This document shows, in pieces, positions 49,355-60,050 of a DNA stretch of 64,000 bases (positions within the stretch are counted from its first letter, which is position 1; every line of letters starts with the position of its first letter). This DNA is from Peribolospora baueri (lineage: Eukaryota > Basidiomycota > Peribolosporomycetes > Peribolosporales > Peribolosporaceae). The notes beneath the pieces were generated by a model. The model did no database searches, was not told the DNA's origin, and was given only the letters and a program-made list of their open reading frames with translations. A program made the translations under genes and the position numbers. Location of the stretch: assembly GCA_029717555.1 (NCBI GenBank), contig JAMDHS010000002.1, positions 186,001 through 250,000 on the forward strand. Reading direction: 5' to 3'.

Positions 49355-50031
49355 GCGCGTTCCTTCTTCTTCGAGGTCACGGTCGACGAGCGGCCCGTGG
49401 CCGTCCTTCGAAAGCATGGCTTTCTTCTCTCGTGTCGGCGCTTCCCGATCGCACTTGTCGTCTCGTCTCCTTTCCTCCCTCCCCTAGCCTCCTTTGGTTT
49501 GTCTTGTTGTAACTTTCAGCGTTGTTGAGGAATGGATACGAAATAAGGAACGAACGAACGAACGAGCGAGCGAGCTTTTTTGCTTGCATTTGTGTGTGTG
49601 GCCGTTGGAAGGGAACTAACTGGACGGTAACGGAGCGTCGTGGTCGTCTGCTTCGCTTCGCTCTCTCCGCGCGCGTCCGCTACCCACGTGCTTTCCGGTG
49701 GGAGGTGGTCATAATTAGACAGATGAATAGATAGGGAGATAGAAAGATGATCAAGAACTGGGTCACATTAGCTTGGCCATTGTGCACGGGCTTTCTTTAT
49801 AATACAGTCAGCCCGATGGAGATAACCTACTCCGTAGCCGGTCGTATCCGTATGTGCGGGAGGAGACCGAAGAAAGGGAATCAAGAGAAAGTGGAGAGAT
49901 CGCGACGCAAGGGAAGAGCGAGGTGCGCGATGGAGAGACGAGAACGAAAGTGAAGATGGCGTGCGAAGAAGAAAGAGGAAGCGAGGGCGGATGACCGCAT
50001 GGCGGCGCGCTGGGACGGGTCCTTGGGCTAT
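49355..50031. other. 3' flank of the Gly/Asn-rich gene
   Basis: About 680 bp with GAACGAAC/GAGCGAGC simple sequence at about 49549-49574. No gene was recognised. Confidence 0.5.
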
Positions 50032-50764
50032 TCAGCGTTCAATCCCACTGCGGTGATGATGCGAGAGGTGGAAAGACCGGAGAAGGGTGGCCGTCGTCAG
50101 CTCGGGCAGATCGCATATGGACGGTCCGTCCCTGGTGCACGGACCCTCTACCCCCATCCTGCCGGCCAGGATACGGGCACGCAGCTTCTCTATCCCGTCT
50201 CCCTCTCCCACGTCCGCACCCTCTCCGAACTGCGAACAGCACAGGACAAAAAGCTCACCACAACTCTCTCGGGAACCTCCGCATCGCCGCCCGCCGCCGT
50301 CGTACCTCCCTTTGCTGTCTCTGCCTCAAGCTGTCGGGAAAGCTTGCCCGCGTGCGGGTTTGTCGACGTCGTACCTCGCACCTTGGCCTTGGCGCGGACC
50401 GGAGGGAAGGGGTCGGCGGTGGAAGAGAAAAAACAGTCAGACTGGCGGTCGCCACGAAAGACGAGCGAGAAGAAGAAGAGGATATGCGACGGGCCAGTCA
50501 GAGGTGTGCCTGGCCGTTCACAGAAGGACTCACCGCCTTCATCCTCTCCTCTGCGGCCTTTGCCCTCGCCTCCCTCGCGTCGTCCCCGCCCGCCATCCTC
50601 CCGACGCCACCCCCGGCACGGCCAGACAAGCTTCCTCCGCCTTGGACTTGGCTTTGGCCGCCTCGAGAGGGGCCTCGGCTGCCCGCGGCGATGGGCTGTC
50701 GCTCATCGGCAGAGCCGAGCGTGCGTCCGCCTCGGTGTGCGTTTCTGGAGCAGAGGCTGCCCAT
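50032..50764 (-). CDS. Small protein with N-myristoylation motif, possibly SVIP-like (about 185 aa)
   Basis: Model: exons 50764-50534, 50387-50259 and 50229-50032, all phase 0. It starts MGSLCSRN: Gly2, Ser6 and Cys5 fit N-myristoylation plus palmitoylation. GGRTLGSADERQPIAAG follows, then an Arg/Gly-rich linker, then a helix AREARAKAAEERMKA, then, after intron 1, RGTTSTNPHAGKLSRQLEAE. The layout (acylated MG-Cys head, Arg/Ala helix, TNPxAGKL) resembles small fungal proteins related to the VCP/p97 inhibitor SVIP. Intron 1 could splice to the second of two tandem AAG sites (50381), and intron 2 could be retained, giving a stop at 50190, so the C-terminus is uncertain. If correct, it would sit on cytosolic membrane faces and bind Cdc48; that is inference. 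Confidence 0.55.
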
Positions 50765-51587
50765 GGGGAGGATCGAGTTCGAGTCGATTCGAGCCGAGTT
50801 CGGAACGAATGATCGAGGTACGTATAGGTCCTGTGGGGGCTTGCCAGATGATGGACCCCGCTTGTGGAACCTGATCTGATCGGACCGAGAGGGCGGAGTG
50901 GCGGGGGCGTCGGCTGCTCGTCTTGTCTACGATACGGACTGCCTACCTGATCACGGTGGGGTAGACTAGGCGCGCGGTGCGTGGCAGAGGGGATGGGGGC
51001 GTTATGAACTATGTCTGCGAACAGACGCTGCGTCGTTCAGCGACCTGGACGTCTGGAGAGACAGCGGCGACCAACCTTGGGACGTGCTAAGTATATCCAT
51101 CCATCGTACGGCGACTGCGGCCGCCAACGTGTGAGGTCATGGCCATGGACGTCCACAGCGGCCAGCACGACCAGCAATGGCTCAGCCGAGCGTCGTCAGT
51201 CGGTTGTCGGTCCTCCCCTCCCGTTGACATGGCGGAGAGAAGAAAGTCCGTAATGAAGAGAAATGGACCTATCGTTCTCATTGTTATCGTCTCCTCTCGG
51301 AGCTGCTTCGTTTGGCCCACCAGGCCCGATCGAAAGGTATCGGACTCGTACCCCGCCCGGGACGTGGTCCGCAGTCGGCGCGAACGTCATAAGATCGAAG
51401 CGGAACTGATATCAAGACAGGCGAGCAAGCAAGTCCAGGAGGAGCATCCCGCCGGCGTCAACACCAAGCAAGGCATCGCCATCGCCATCGCCATCGCCAC
51501 CGCCATCCGCTTCCTTCCCTCCGCCGCTCTCTCGCCACCTATCCAACCTCACGACTCCCACCTCTGCCGTTTCGACCCCGAACTGAA
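50765..51587. promoter_or_regulatory. Divergent spacer between the SVIP-like candidate and YVC1
   Basis: About 820 bp. A run of GCCATC hexamers (about 51476-51503) lies in the YVC1 leader, similar to the run in the leader of the receiver gene. No TATA box or other gene was seen. Confidence 0.4.
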
Positions 51588-54500
51588 ATGCCGACCGACG
51601 AGGAGGCCGCCGAGAGGCCCCTCCTCTACGACCAGAGCCAGGCGGCCATCTTGCAGTTGCTCGTGGAGAAGACGCCCACCTACCCCATCATCCACCTCAT
51701 CAACAAGGACGTCAAGACCACCATCGGTACGCCTCTTGATCTCGCTCGGGCCGCGGTGCCCATTAGCAAGCTGGCTGCTTGACGGACTCGCTCACCGCTT
51801 CTTCCTCGGCCGTGCTCACCCATCGTTGCTTTGGTTTACTCGAACAGACACCGCCCTGACCTGGGAGCAGCTCAACGCTCCGGACATCAACTTCTCCATA
51901 GTGAGCTCGTCTTCGCTGTCCTCCGCGACCGGTCAGATCCCTTGCGAGCTCAGCGCCCGATCGCATTCCTCCTCGCCCTCTTCCCCACTTTTCCTCTCAA
52001 GGTCCGACCTCTGGCACACAAGTACGGAAAGCCGCGCAACATTGCTATTTTGTACTGCTTGCTCCTCAACAGGATCAAATTCATCAGGGAGAGGTGAGTG
52101 AGTTCAGGCCGCCTGGCCCGGCCATGACAGCGCATCGTCTGCGCGCCTTCGCCCACTCCTCCACTTGTGCCTGTTCGTCTCGTCTCCCTCTCATACCGCC
52201 TCCCTTTCTCTTCTTCTTCCCAGCGAGGCCGATCTTGCATTCCAATCCGTCAACCAGACCCGAGCAGCTCTCTGCGAACTCTTGGCCATCAAGCTCCTCC
52301 GTCTCTTCTCCGACGACGATTCCGGCCTCCTCCTCGTCACCGCCGTCACCGCTTCCTTTTCACCTTTCGCCGGCGCGCCCGAGGAGGTGCGTGAAGAGCT
52401 GGAAAGACAGGATAAGGAGGGCATGCTCGATGAGATGCACAGTGCACTCGAGGTGAGTCGGTGATCCAGGACATGTGGCAAGCGCGTGGCGAGATCGTGA
52501 GTTGACTTCTCTCGCCTCCTCCGCTGTTGCTATACCCTTCCCAGCTCGCTATCGTCTCAACAGCGAAAAAGTTTGTCAAATCTCCATTATGCCAGAAGGT
52601 GGTCGATGGCAGTGAGTCTCCGCCCTGCTCGCGTTCCCTGGCGCGCGCCTGGTCTTGCTTTCCCGACCGAGACGGACGATTGAATGCGTGCGCGCTTTGC
52701 ACTCCATTCCAGTCTGGACCGGAAGGGTGGTTTACAGCCAGGTTTCGATGCACGCCGTACTCGCGGATAATTACAAGAAGCGGCCACTTTCCATTTACGA
52801 GCCCGACAAGGTGCGACGTTCTGAAGGTTGCGCGTGCGAAGCGGACCCCCCGCCTTCGTCTCATTGCCCGTGTCGTTCTATGCCGAATCCTATCCCCTTT
52901 ACAGGCGCCCCTGCTGGATCACTACCGCCTTCGCGTCCCCTCGATAAGAAACAAGCTCGAGTTCTGCAACTTCATTATTCTCCTCTCCCTCTTCGTATGG
53001 GCCCTTTCCTATTCCGACTTGGGAGGACACGAGAACGTGGGCGGCTTCAACACGGCCGAGATGGTTTTTATCGTGTGGTTGCTTGGGTTTGCGTTGGATG
53101 AGTTCGGTGCGTTCATGGGTCACAAGGGGTTGCGTGGGCGGCTTGCGGCCCGCTTCGTCGGGTCGAAAGACATGACATCTTGCTCACCGCACCACCTTCT
53201 CCGTGCCGTCGGTCCGCAGCGTCGACCCAGCAACACGGCCTTCGGCTCTATGTCAACAACATCTGTGTGTCCTTCCCTCTCCCCTCGCAAGGCCGCCGGT
53301 CTGCAATTCTTACACCCCCTTGATTTTCCCATCTTGCTCGCTCCACACGCACAGGGAACGTTTTCGACACCCTCTTTATTCTCATCTCCTTCTGCTACAT
53401 CGGCTTCCGCATCTCCGGCATCCGCCACGCCGATCCCGAACTCACTGCCACGGCGTTCGATATCCTCGCCTCGGGCGCTGTGTTGTTGTGCCCTAGAGTC
53501 GCGTCGGTATTTGTTCAAGTGAGAAACGCAGTCTTTGCTCCTTTTATTGTCGCGGCGGGGTCCAAAGGAGAGGGAAACAGCAGATACTGACAACTGGATG
53601 GACTCGCACCCTGGATGGCCGCGTCGTCACGTAGGACAACGTCGTCCTTCTAAGCCTGCGCGCCATGCTCCGTGATTTCATCTTCTTCATGTGCTTGGCG
53701 GCCATCTGCTTCAGCGGATTCCTTTTCGCTTTTGTAACCCTCTCTGGGGACGAGTGGAGCGTCAAGGGGATCGTTTGGATGATGTGAGTGACGGGCCTTG
53801 TTTTAGAAGAGCTGCCATTTTGCAAAGGCGCACAATTCCGCTTCGAAACTCACCCCTCTGGCATCCTTTCTGTTCGACTGGTTCTCAGGTTAAGGTACGC
53901 ATTGCATGTGTATGTCATTGTAACCGGCTGTCGTCCGCTTACCTTTGCTCTTCTGGTGCCGGCCGCTTTGTACACAGAGTGTGGCTAGGAAACAAGTGAA
54001 TATTTCAGTCTGCTTACTACAGCTCAAGCGCCACGGTGAAGTCTAATGTTCGCCCTGTTACCTCACTACCCGTCTCTGCAGCTTTCTGGGCCTTGAGACC
54101 GCAAAAACGTTCCACCCTGTTTTCGGTGAGCCGCACCGCCGTTATCTATCTGGCGACGGACACATCATTGCTGATCTCTTCGGTCTTTCGATGGCCGTCA
54201 ATTTTCTTCCTCAGGGCCACTCCTCATGGTGAGCAATGGCGATCGGCCTCGGCGTCCCCACTGCTTCAGGCGAGCTGACCTTCCCCATTCCCTCTATTTC
54301 CCAGGTGATCTTTGCCATCGTGGCCAAGTAAGTCTCCTCACGATAATTCAGAGGGTATCTAGTTCTTGACGCTCATCTTCTCGTCTCGGAACATCGTCTG
54401 GCAGCACCCTACTCCTGACCGTGCTCATCTCCCTCCTGAGCAACACTTTCGCTGCATTCGCCGCCAACGGTACCGAAGAAGCTCTCTTCTCCCATGCCGC

Positions 54501-55616
54501 CAAGACGGTGAGCGATCGTGGTATCGTTTGTGCCCACATTCCACAGCGGGTTTGGTCGGGACTTATGTTTGGCTCCCTTCGCTGCGTGCTTCAGGTGGAG
54601 ATGATTTCGTCGGACTCGCTCTTCGCGTATCAGCCGCCTCTGAACCTCCTCGCCGTTGTCATCATCCTCCCCGCGTCCTACGTGCTCAGCCCACGGTGAG
54701 ATGTCGCAGAGTCTCTCGATTGCACTCTGTTCCGAGCTGGGACTAACCCACTATCACTCTCCGATGGGAGCGCAGGTGGCTACACAAGATTAACGTCCTT
54801 CTCATTCGCGTGACGTCCTTCCCCATCCTCCTGATCATCGGTATCATAGATCGGTACCGGTGGCGCCAAAGACTGGCCGACGGCTCCAAGAAAACCTTGA
54901 ACGCATGGGGATGGACTCCATTCCGCGGCATATTCGACGGGTTCAAAGGAGTAGCCCACTCGGATATGCTCGACCGCGTCTTCCAGGGCATGGAAGGTGC
55001 CTTCGAGCGCTCGGAATGGGACGCCTTCGGCACGGGCAAGTCGACGCCCATGCCGACGGAGACCGTCGGCGTCGCGGGCAGGAGGGACGCCTGGGGCGGC
55101 AGCGCATTTACTCCGAGACGATCCCAGTCGACTCCTTCGTACGGTACCGTCGACGTCCGCCACGACGACGACGCTCACACTTTGCACCAAGATTCGCACC
55201 CATCCACTCCGATCGTCGGCAGTCCGATCTCGAACCGCGACGGCGGCGACCCTACGACGGCGGGCCATTTGCCCTCGTTGCAGTCTCCACTGGCCAAACT
55301 GTTCGGCAGACCCGGTCGCGGGCCCAGGGGGGGCATCGCCGGGAGTCTGATCGGCGCCGGTCTGAGCGCGGCTCATCTCGCAGGCGCCAGTTCGTCGAGC
55401 CGCCAACCGGAGGAAGAGGCGGCGGACGGCCATGGCGGCCAGGCACTCACGTCAAACGATGCAGAGACGCTGGCCGAGCTCAAGGAGACGGTAGACAGGC
55501 TCAAGGACGAAGACTTCATGGGCCGGTTCGGGGAGATGGAAGAGCGTCAGAGGCGAATCGAAGAGCTCTTACATACCATCACTCAGAACCTCACGCCGCG
55601 GGTGGAGGGCAAGTGA
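51588..55616 (+). CDS. YVC1: TRPY-type vacuolar cation channel, Yvc1-like (795 aa)
   Basis: Releases calcium from the vacuole after osmotic stress. Eighteen exons close in phase: 51588-51726, 51848-51900, 52002-52093, 52224-52452, 52545-52611, 52713-52810, 52905-53106, 53220-53264, 53355-53518, 53635-53783, 53889-53894, 53978-53995, 54082-54125, 54215-54228, 54305-54327, 54405-54507, 54595-54695, 54776-55616. N-terminal helical domain (YPIIHLINKDVKTTI, TGRVVYSQVSMHAVLADNY), membrane helices (KLEFCNFIILLSLFVWALSY, MLRDFIFFMCLAAICFSGFL), pore region FLGLETAKTFHPVFGPLLM and last helix LLLTVLISLLSNTFAAFA are all Yvc1-like. The cytosolic tail ends in a coiled coil (ELKETVDRLKDEDFMGRF). Exons of 6, 18, 14 and 23 nt cluster around the pore. 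Confidence 0.93.
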
Positions 55617-55953
55617 GCGGAAGGGAGTGAGGTAGTTTGGGGATTGGGCGGGAGGGAAGAGGAGCGGTCTGATGAAAAAAGGCGTCTGCTCTGGGTTTGC
55701 TCTGGGCTGCATAGAAGGCGACGTATGAAGTTAACGATCCGCACGAACCCTTTTTTTACGAAACACGATTGAACTATCGTGCGGATTCGCGTGCGACGCG
55801 ATGTGTGCATCGAGAAAGCTCGGCGCGGCATGAGGATAGAGTAGAGGACAGGCTAGATTTACATGAGAGGGAGAGAAGGATAGGGACATGGGGATGCCCG
55901 TGCAGCCTATCGGGCTAGGCGTGCTCAAGGACACAGGGAGACGCAGCGAACGG
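55617..55953. other. Convergent 3' region of YVC1 and GAR1
   Basis: 337 bp between opposite stop codons. A run of T residues at 55750-55756 is the only notable element. No gene is seen. Confidence 0.5.
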
Positions 55954-56920
55954 TTATGCGCCTCGGCCGCGGAAACCACCCCTCCCACCGCCGCGGCCGC
56001 CTCCTCCGCGCGAGAACCCTCGTCCAGGCGGGCCGCCCCTGCCTCTTGGTCCTCCACGACCGCGACCACCAAATCCGCCGCCCCTCGGCGCGCCCCTCCC
56101 CCGCGGCCCACCTCTTCCTCCTCTCCCACCCCCAGCACCCTTCTTAGACTTGATAACCGACTTGGGCTTAGGCAGGAAGCGCTCGATGGGAAGGAGTTTG
56201 TCGCTGCCGATGTACACCTTGTCGCCGTCCTTGAACGAACTGGCCACCATGCCACTGTCCATCTTGACAGTGAAGTACACCTCGTTGATTGGGCCCAGGA
56301 TTTCGTCCACCTTTCCGATTTGGGATTTGTTCTAGCGACGCGGACAACGGTGAGGGCGGGTGAGCGAGAGAACTTCCAGTCCGGCAGAGACGAACAAATA
56401 TGCGGATAAGTGCCAGATCTGGGCAAGAAATCTCACCTGCAAGTAGATGGGCGCATTGAAGTAGGGGACGTGCGTGCCGTTCGTGGAAGCGCAGACCATC
56501 TCTCCTTCGACGGCTTGCCTGAAGGTGCCCATCTCTGCACGACAGGAGAATAAGAGAGGATGGAGAGAAGCGATGTAGGAACGCCGTAAGCGCGATGGCA
56601 TACTTGCGAGGGAGATAGGAGAAGCGAGCAAGACGTTGGCTCACCTTGCACCGTATCCGGTGGCCCCATGTCCCGCTGAAAGCCGCCCCTTCCGCCTCCT
56701 CGGCCAAAGCCTGGCGAGACACAAGCGAGCAAATACAGTAAGTCTATGTCTCAACATGAATGGATCGTGACACTCCAAATACTGGATTTCGACAAACGGG
56801 CCAGGGACGACGCTTTCACTCACCACCACCACGTCCGCCCCCTCGCCCTCCCCGGTCCCCCCCGAAGCCCCCTCTACCACCACGCGGAGCACCGCGGAAA
56901 CCGCCTCTTGAAAAGCTCAT
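55954..56920 (-). CDS. GAR1: GAR1, H/ACA small nucleolar ribonucleoprotein subunit (212 aa)
   Basis: Core protein of H/ACA snoRNPs, which pseudouridylate rRNA. Exons 56920-56824, 56710-56645, 56534-56437, 56331-55954 close in phase. The central Gar1 domain is clear: [76 protein letters not shown]. It is flanked by Arg/Gly-rich (RGG) arms at both ends ([40 protein letters not shown]), the typical eukaryotic layout, and length matches yeast Gar1 (205 aa). RGG arms are expected to be arginine-methylated and to direct nucleolar location. Divergent from PRP38 across 370 bp. Confidence 0.96.
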
Positions 56921-57290
56921 GCGTTCGTTTGTTCTGTTCGCGGGGCTGAGAGACCGACTGCGACGGCGGGCGCGACGACGAAGAACTGTAAGTACACGTC
57001 CGACGACGTATGACCTCGACCCCGACCTTGGCCTTTCTCACTTTCTTCTCCGCCGCAGTCACCGCAGGTGCCGCGGGCCGCAGCAGCCTGGTGATCGGGG
57101 CTCGGGCGACACCCAAACACGACCACAACTTCCTCAATACCTTCGCAGCTATACTTCACTGTCACCGCCGGCGCCGACGTCGGGTTCGGCTTGCAAGTGG
57201 CCACTGATATTGACGGCGAAGTCAAGGACGTGTCCTCGGTCGTAACTCCAAGTCTAGTCTGCAGTCTATAGGAGAGATCGACCAAGAAAG
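56921..57290. promoter_or_regulatory. Divergent GAR1/PRP38 promoter
   Basis: 370 bp between the start codons of two nuclear RNA-processing genes. No TATA box was seen; the middle is GC-rich with CGACG repeats. Confidence 0.4.
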
Positions 57291-58991
57291 ATGGCCAACA
57301 CGACGGTCAGGGGCGCCGTCTCCATCCACGGCTCGAACCCTCAGGTGAGTTTCAGGAGACGGCCGAAGAGGAACCTGCGCTCGTGCCCCAGCGTAACACC
57401 GTTGGAAGTGCTTGTGTGCTCTGGTCTTACCAGGATGGCACATTTGTCACAAGTCAGGTTCTAGTAGATTTGCAGACCCGCTGACGAGCGATACGCTTGT
57501 CTCCCTCGCCATCCTGTTCATCCGACGACGAAGTTCCTGGTGGAGAAAGTCATCCGAAGTAGGATATGGGAGTCCACGTATTGGAAGGAGCACTGTTTTG
57601 CGTTGACGGGTGAGTGAGCGAGCGAGCGCGGCGTCCTTCAGTCTTGTGCGCATGCTCCGTGTCTGTCGCCTCTGCCCGTGTGCCTCGTTTCATTTTTCAA
57701 GACCAAATAATGACTCTCCTCCTCTCTCCTCGTTTGTCCCCTTCTCTTATACAACTTTGGTCCTTCTTTGACCCTTAACCAGCGGAGTCTATCATTGACA
57801 AAGCCATCGAACTCCACAGCATTGGAGGCACCTACGCCAACACCCGGCCGAGCCCATTCCAGTGCCTACTGCTCAAGCTCCTGCAGATCCAGCCCGAAAA
57901 GGAGATCCTCGTCGAGTATTTGCAAGCAGAAGAGTTTAAGTGAGTGCAATCGTTTTGAGGGCCTGTGTTCTTGTTTTGATGGCGTTTCTGGTGGCGTCGT
58001 CTGCGTCGCGCGGAACGGAACGCTGACCGAGATACTTCTTTCCTCTACTTTTTCACGCCTTTCCCATCAACCCTGCCCGTGGAAACAGGTACCTCCGCGC
58101 TCTGGCTGCAATGTACATCCGCATGACATTTCGCTCCGTGGAGGTGTACGAGCTGCTCGAGCCCCTGCTGAACGACTATCGCAAGTTGCGGTTCAGGTCT
58201 CAAGGCGAGTGCTCGTTCTGCTGATGTGGGCGTTCTATTCGATCCGAGACGTTCCTGTTCTGTCCATATTTGCTGATGCATGTGACTTTTCATTTCTGAC
58301 GTTATTGACAGGCGGCTACTACCTAACGTACATGGACGAGTTCATCGACTCGCTCCTTAACGAGGAGCGCGTCTGCGACCTCATTCTGCCCCGACTCACC
58401 AAGCGCGATGTGCTGGAGGATACGGAGGGGCTGCGACCGAGGAAGAGCAAGCTAGCGGATGTGATGATGCTGGACGAAGAGAGCGATGCTGAGAGCGCAA
58501 GTGGGAGCGAGGCGGGGAGAGGGAGAAAGAGGAGGAAGAAGTCATTGGGGTTGGGAACGAATGGCGACAGGACCGACGGACTGGACGGTCCGCCCAGTTC
58601 GTCTTCGAGCCGAAGCAGGAGCGCTAGTCGATCCGTCTCTTCGGGGGGATACGTCTCTCGGTCGCCTTCTCGCTCGCGCTCGCGGTCACCGTCTGTGGCG
58701 TCTTCAGCGGAGGGTGGAGGGCGAGGGCGGTACGTGTCTCGGTCACCATCTCGCTCTAGCTTGTCACGGTCACGATCACCGTCTCCGTCACTGCCACGAC
58801 CGGACTCGCCGCACCGGGACCGAGGTTCAGAGACCGACGGCGGCGATGGAGAGAGAAAGCAGACGCGGACGAGGGAAGAGAGGCCGGGGTCGAAGGACCG
58901 ATCGGGGAGATCACCCTCTCCCGCTTCATCTTTCGTTTCCAGATCGCCTTCGCGCTCCCTTGATCGGAGGTCGACGACGAGCGCCACCTAA
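57291..58991 (+). CDS. PRP38: PRP38, U4/U6.U5 tri-snRNP splicing factor (342 aa)
   Basis: Needed for spliceosome activation. Exons 57291-57344, 57534-57609, 57783-57939, 58089-58204, 58312-58991 close in phase. The start MANTTVRGAVSIHGSNPQ leads into FLVEKVIRSRIWESTYWKEH, CFALTAESIIDKAIEL, GGTYANTRPSPFQCLLLKLL, ALAAMYIRMTFRSVEVYELL and YLTYMDEFIDSLL, all highly conserved in Prp38. A C-terminal Arg/Ser domain of about 150 residues (YVSRSPSRSRSRSPS) is present, as in animal and most fungal Prp38 but not in budding yeast. The donor of intron 4 is GC (CAAG then GCGAGT at 58205), a GC-AG intron, because only this junction gives the family sequence Q-G-G-Y-Y. Confidence 0.95.
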
Positions 58992-60050
58992 GCCCTCTAA
59001 GCCGGTGTTTTTTACGATCCTCCTGGGGGTCGACACATGAAAACGAAGTGGAGATTGTCGTGAGTGACTTGAAACAGACTTCGCTCGACGGCTCTCGATG
59101 CTATGAAACTTTAGAGGGAGTCTCGTCGCGACGGAGGAGAAAAAGGGGGAGAAGATAGGAAAGGGGGAGAAGAGAGGAGGCGCCGATGCGATCTCTGTCC
59201 ACGGGTTTTCTAGGCCCGCCTCCCCGACGGGGAGTAAATGGCTTCTAACTCATGTGATCAAGTTATCATAGCCCAGTGCCGTTTCGTCATTGATCGCGTG
59301 GGTGAACGGGAGAAGGAAAAGGGCGGGGAGGGAAAAGACATTGGAGGTTGTGGTCGCTTCCTCCCTCTCCCACTCACTCATTCACTCGCTCACCGTGGAC
59401 TCGTGCGCTTGTAGAACGTCGCGGGGAGGTCAGCAAGGAAGCGAGCGGCAAGGGTGAAGGGTGACGAGCGCACGGCGACGTGCCATTTTCGGTGTTGGCA
59501 GGGGATGGAGGGCGAAAGGAGAAACGAGGTGGGCGGTGGTCATCTATTTATATGGTTAGGTCTCTCTCTTACGCGCCTTCGCACGCTCGCAGCCGAAATC
59601 GCGTCGCCCGAAATGAGCGCCCAATGCGGGGCCCAGTGAGGAATAGGAACGTGGCGCGCGTGAAGGAGAGAGACCAGAAGAAAAGAAACTCTTGTCGCCT
59701 TTGTAACCCTCCCAGCGCTCCACTCGGCGTTCGTCCTTTTGTCCTTCACATGCAGCCAGACTCAGCCCCCAACGCCGACCGTCGCTTCTCGCCTCTGCCC
59801 CGCCCTTTGCCCAGCGAAGCTTAGTATGGCCCCATCCCTCGCGCACGGGCCGATCCTCCTCCCACGTGATCATCACGTGGCCAGCCCCATCCATCGCGGT
59901 GTCCGGGGCCCTTTATCTCGCCCCGGTCGGGAGACGACGAGAGCGTCGGCACTCGCTCCTCCCTTTGCTGCTGCCTCGTCCACATCTCGCTTGCAAAGAA
60001 AGGGAACAGGAGCTGAACTCAGCGATAGCGAGGTGAAGCCGGAGTAAGAC
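58992..60050 (+). other. Intergenic region upstream of the glutamine-synthetase-fold gene
   Basis: About 1.06 kb. The first half is G/A-rich with GGGAGAAG repeats. The end of the region holds the paired CACGTG element listed separately. No additional gene was recognised. Confidence 0.5.
59862..59880. promoter_or_regulatory. Inverted pair of CACGTG sites upstream of the GS-fold gene
   Basis: CCACGTGAT, one C, then ATCACGTGG form a 19-bp near-perfect palindrome centred at 59871, 171 bp before the ATG. Each arm is a CACGTGAT core favoured by Cbf1/USF-type bHLH dimers, so two dimers could bind side by side. Function is inferred. Confidence 0.55.

Noticed and set aside
48833-49417. A 194-residue open frame antisense to the Gly/Asn-rich gene, rich in Val and Ala.
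   Set aside because: It is a by-product of the repetitive GGC/AAC codons read backwards; it has no family resemblance, and the plus-strand splicing is clean.
49999-50874. A 291-residue open frame on the plus strand.
   Set aside because: Low-complexity Arg/Pro/Ser translation with no known motif, overlapping the better-supported minus-strand small protein.
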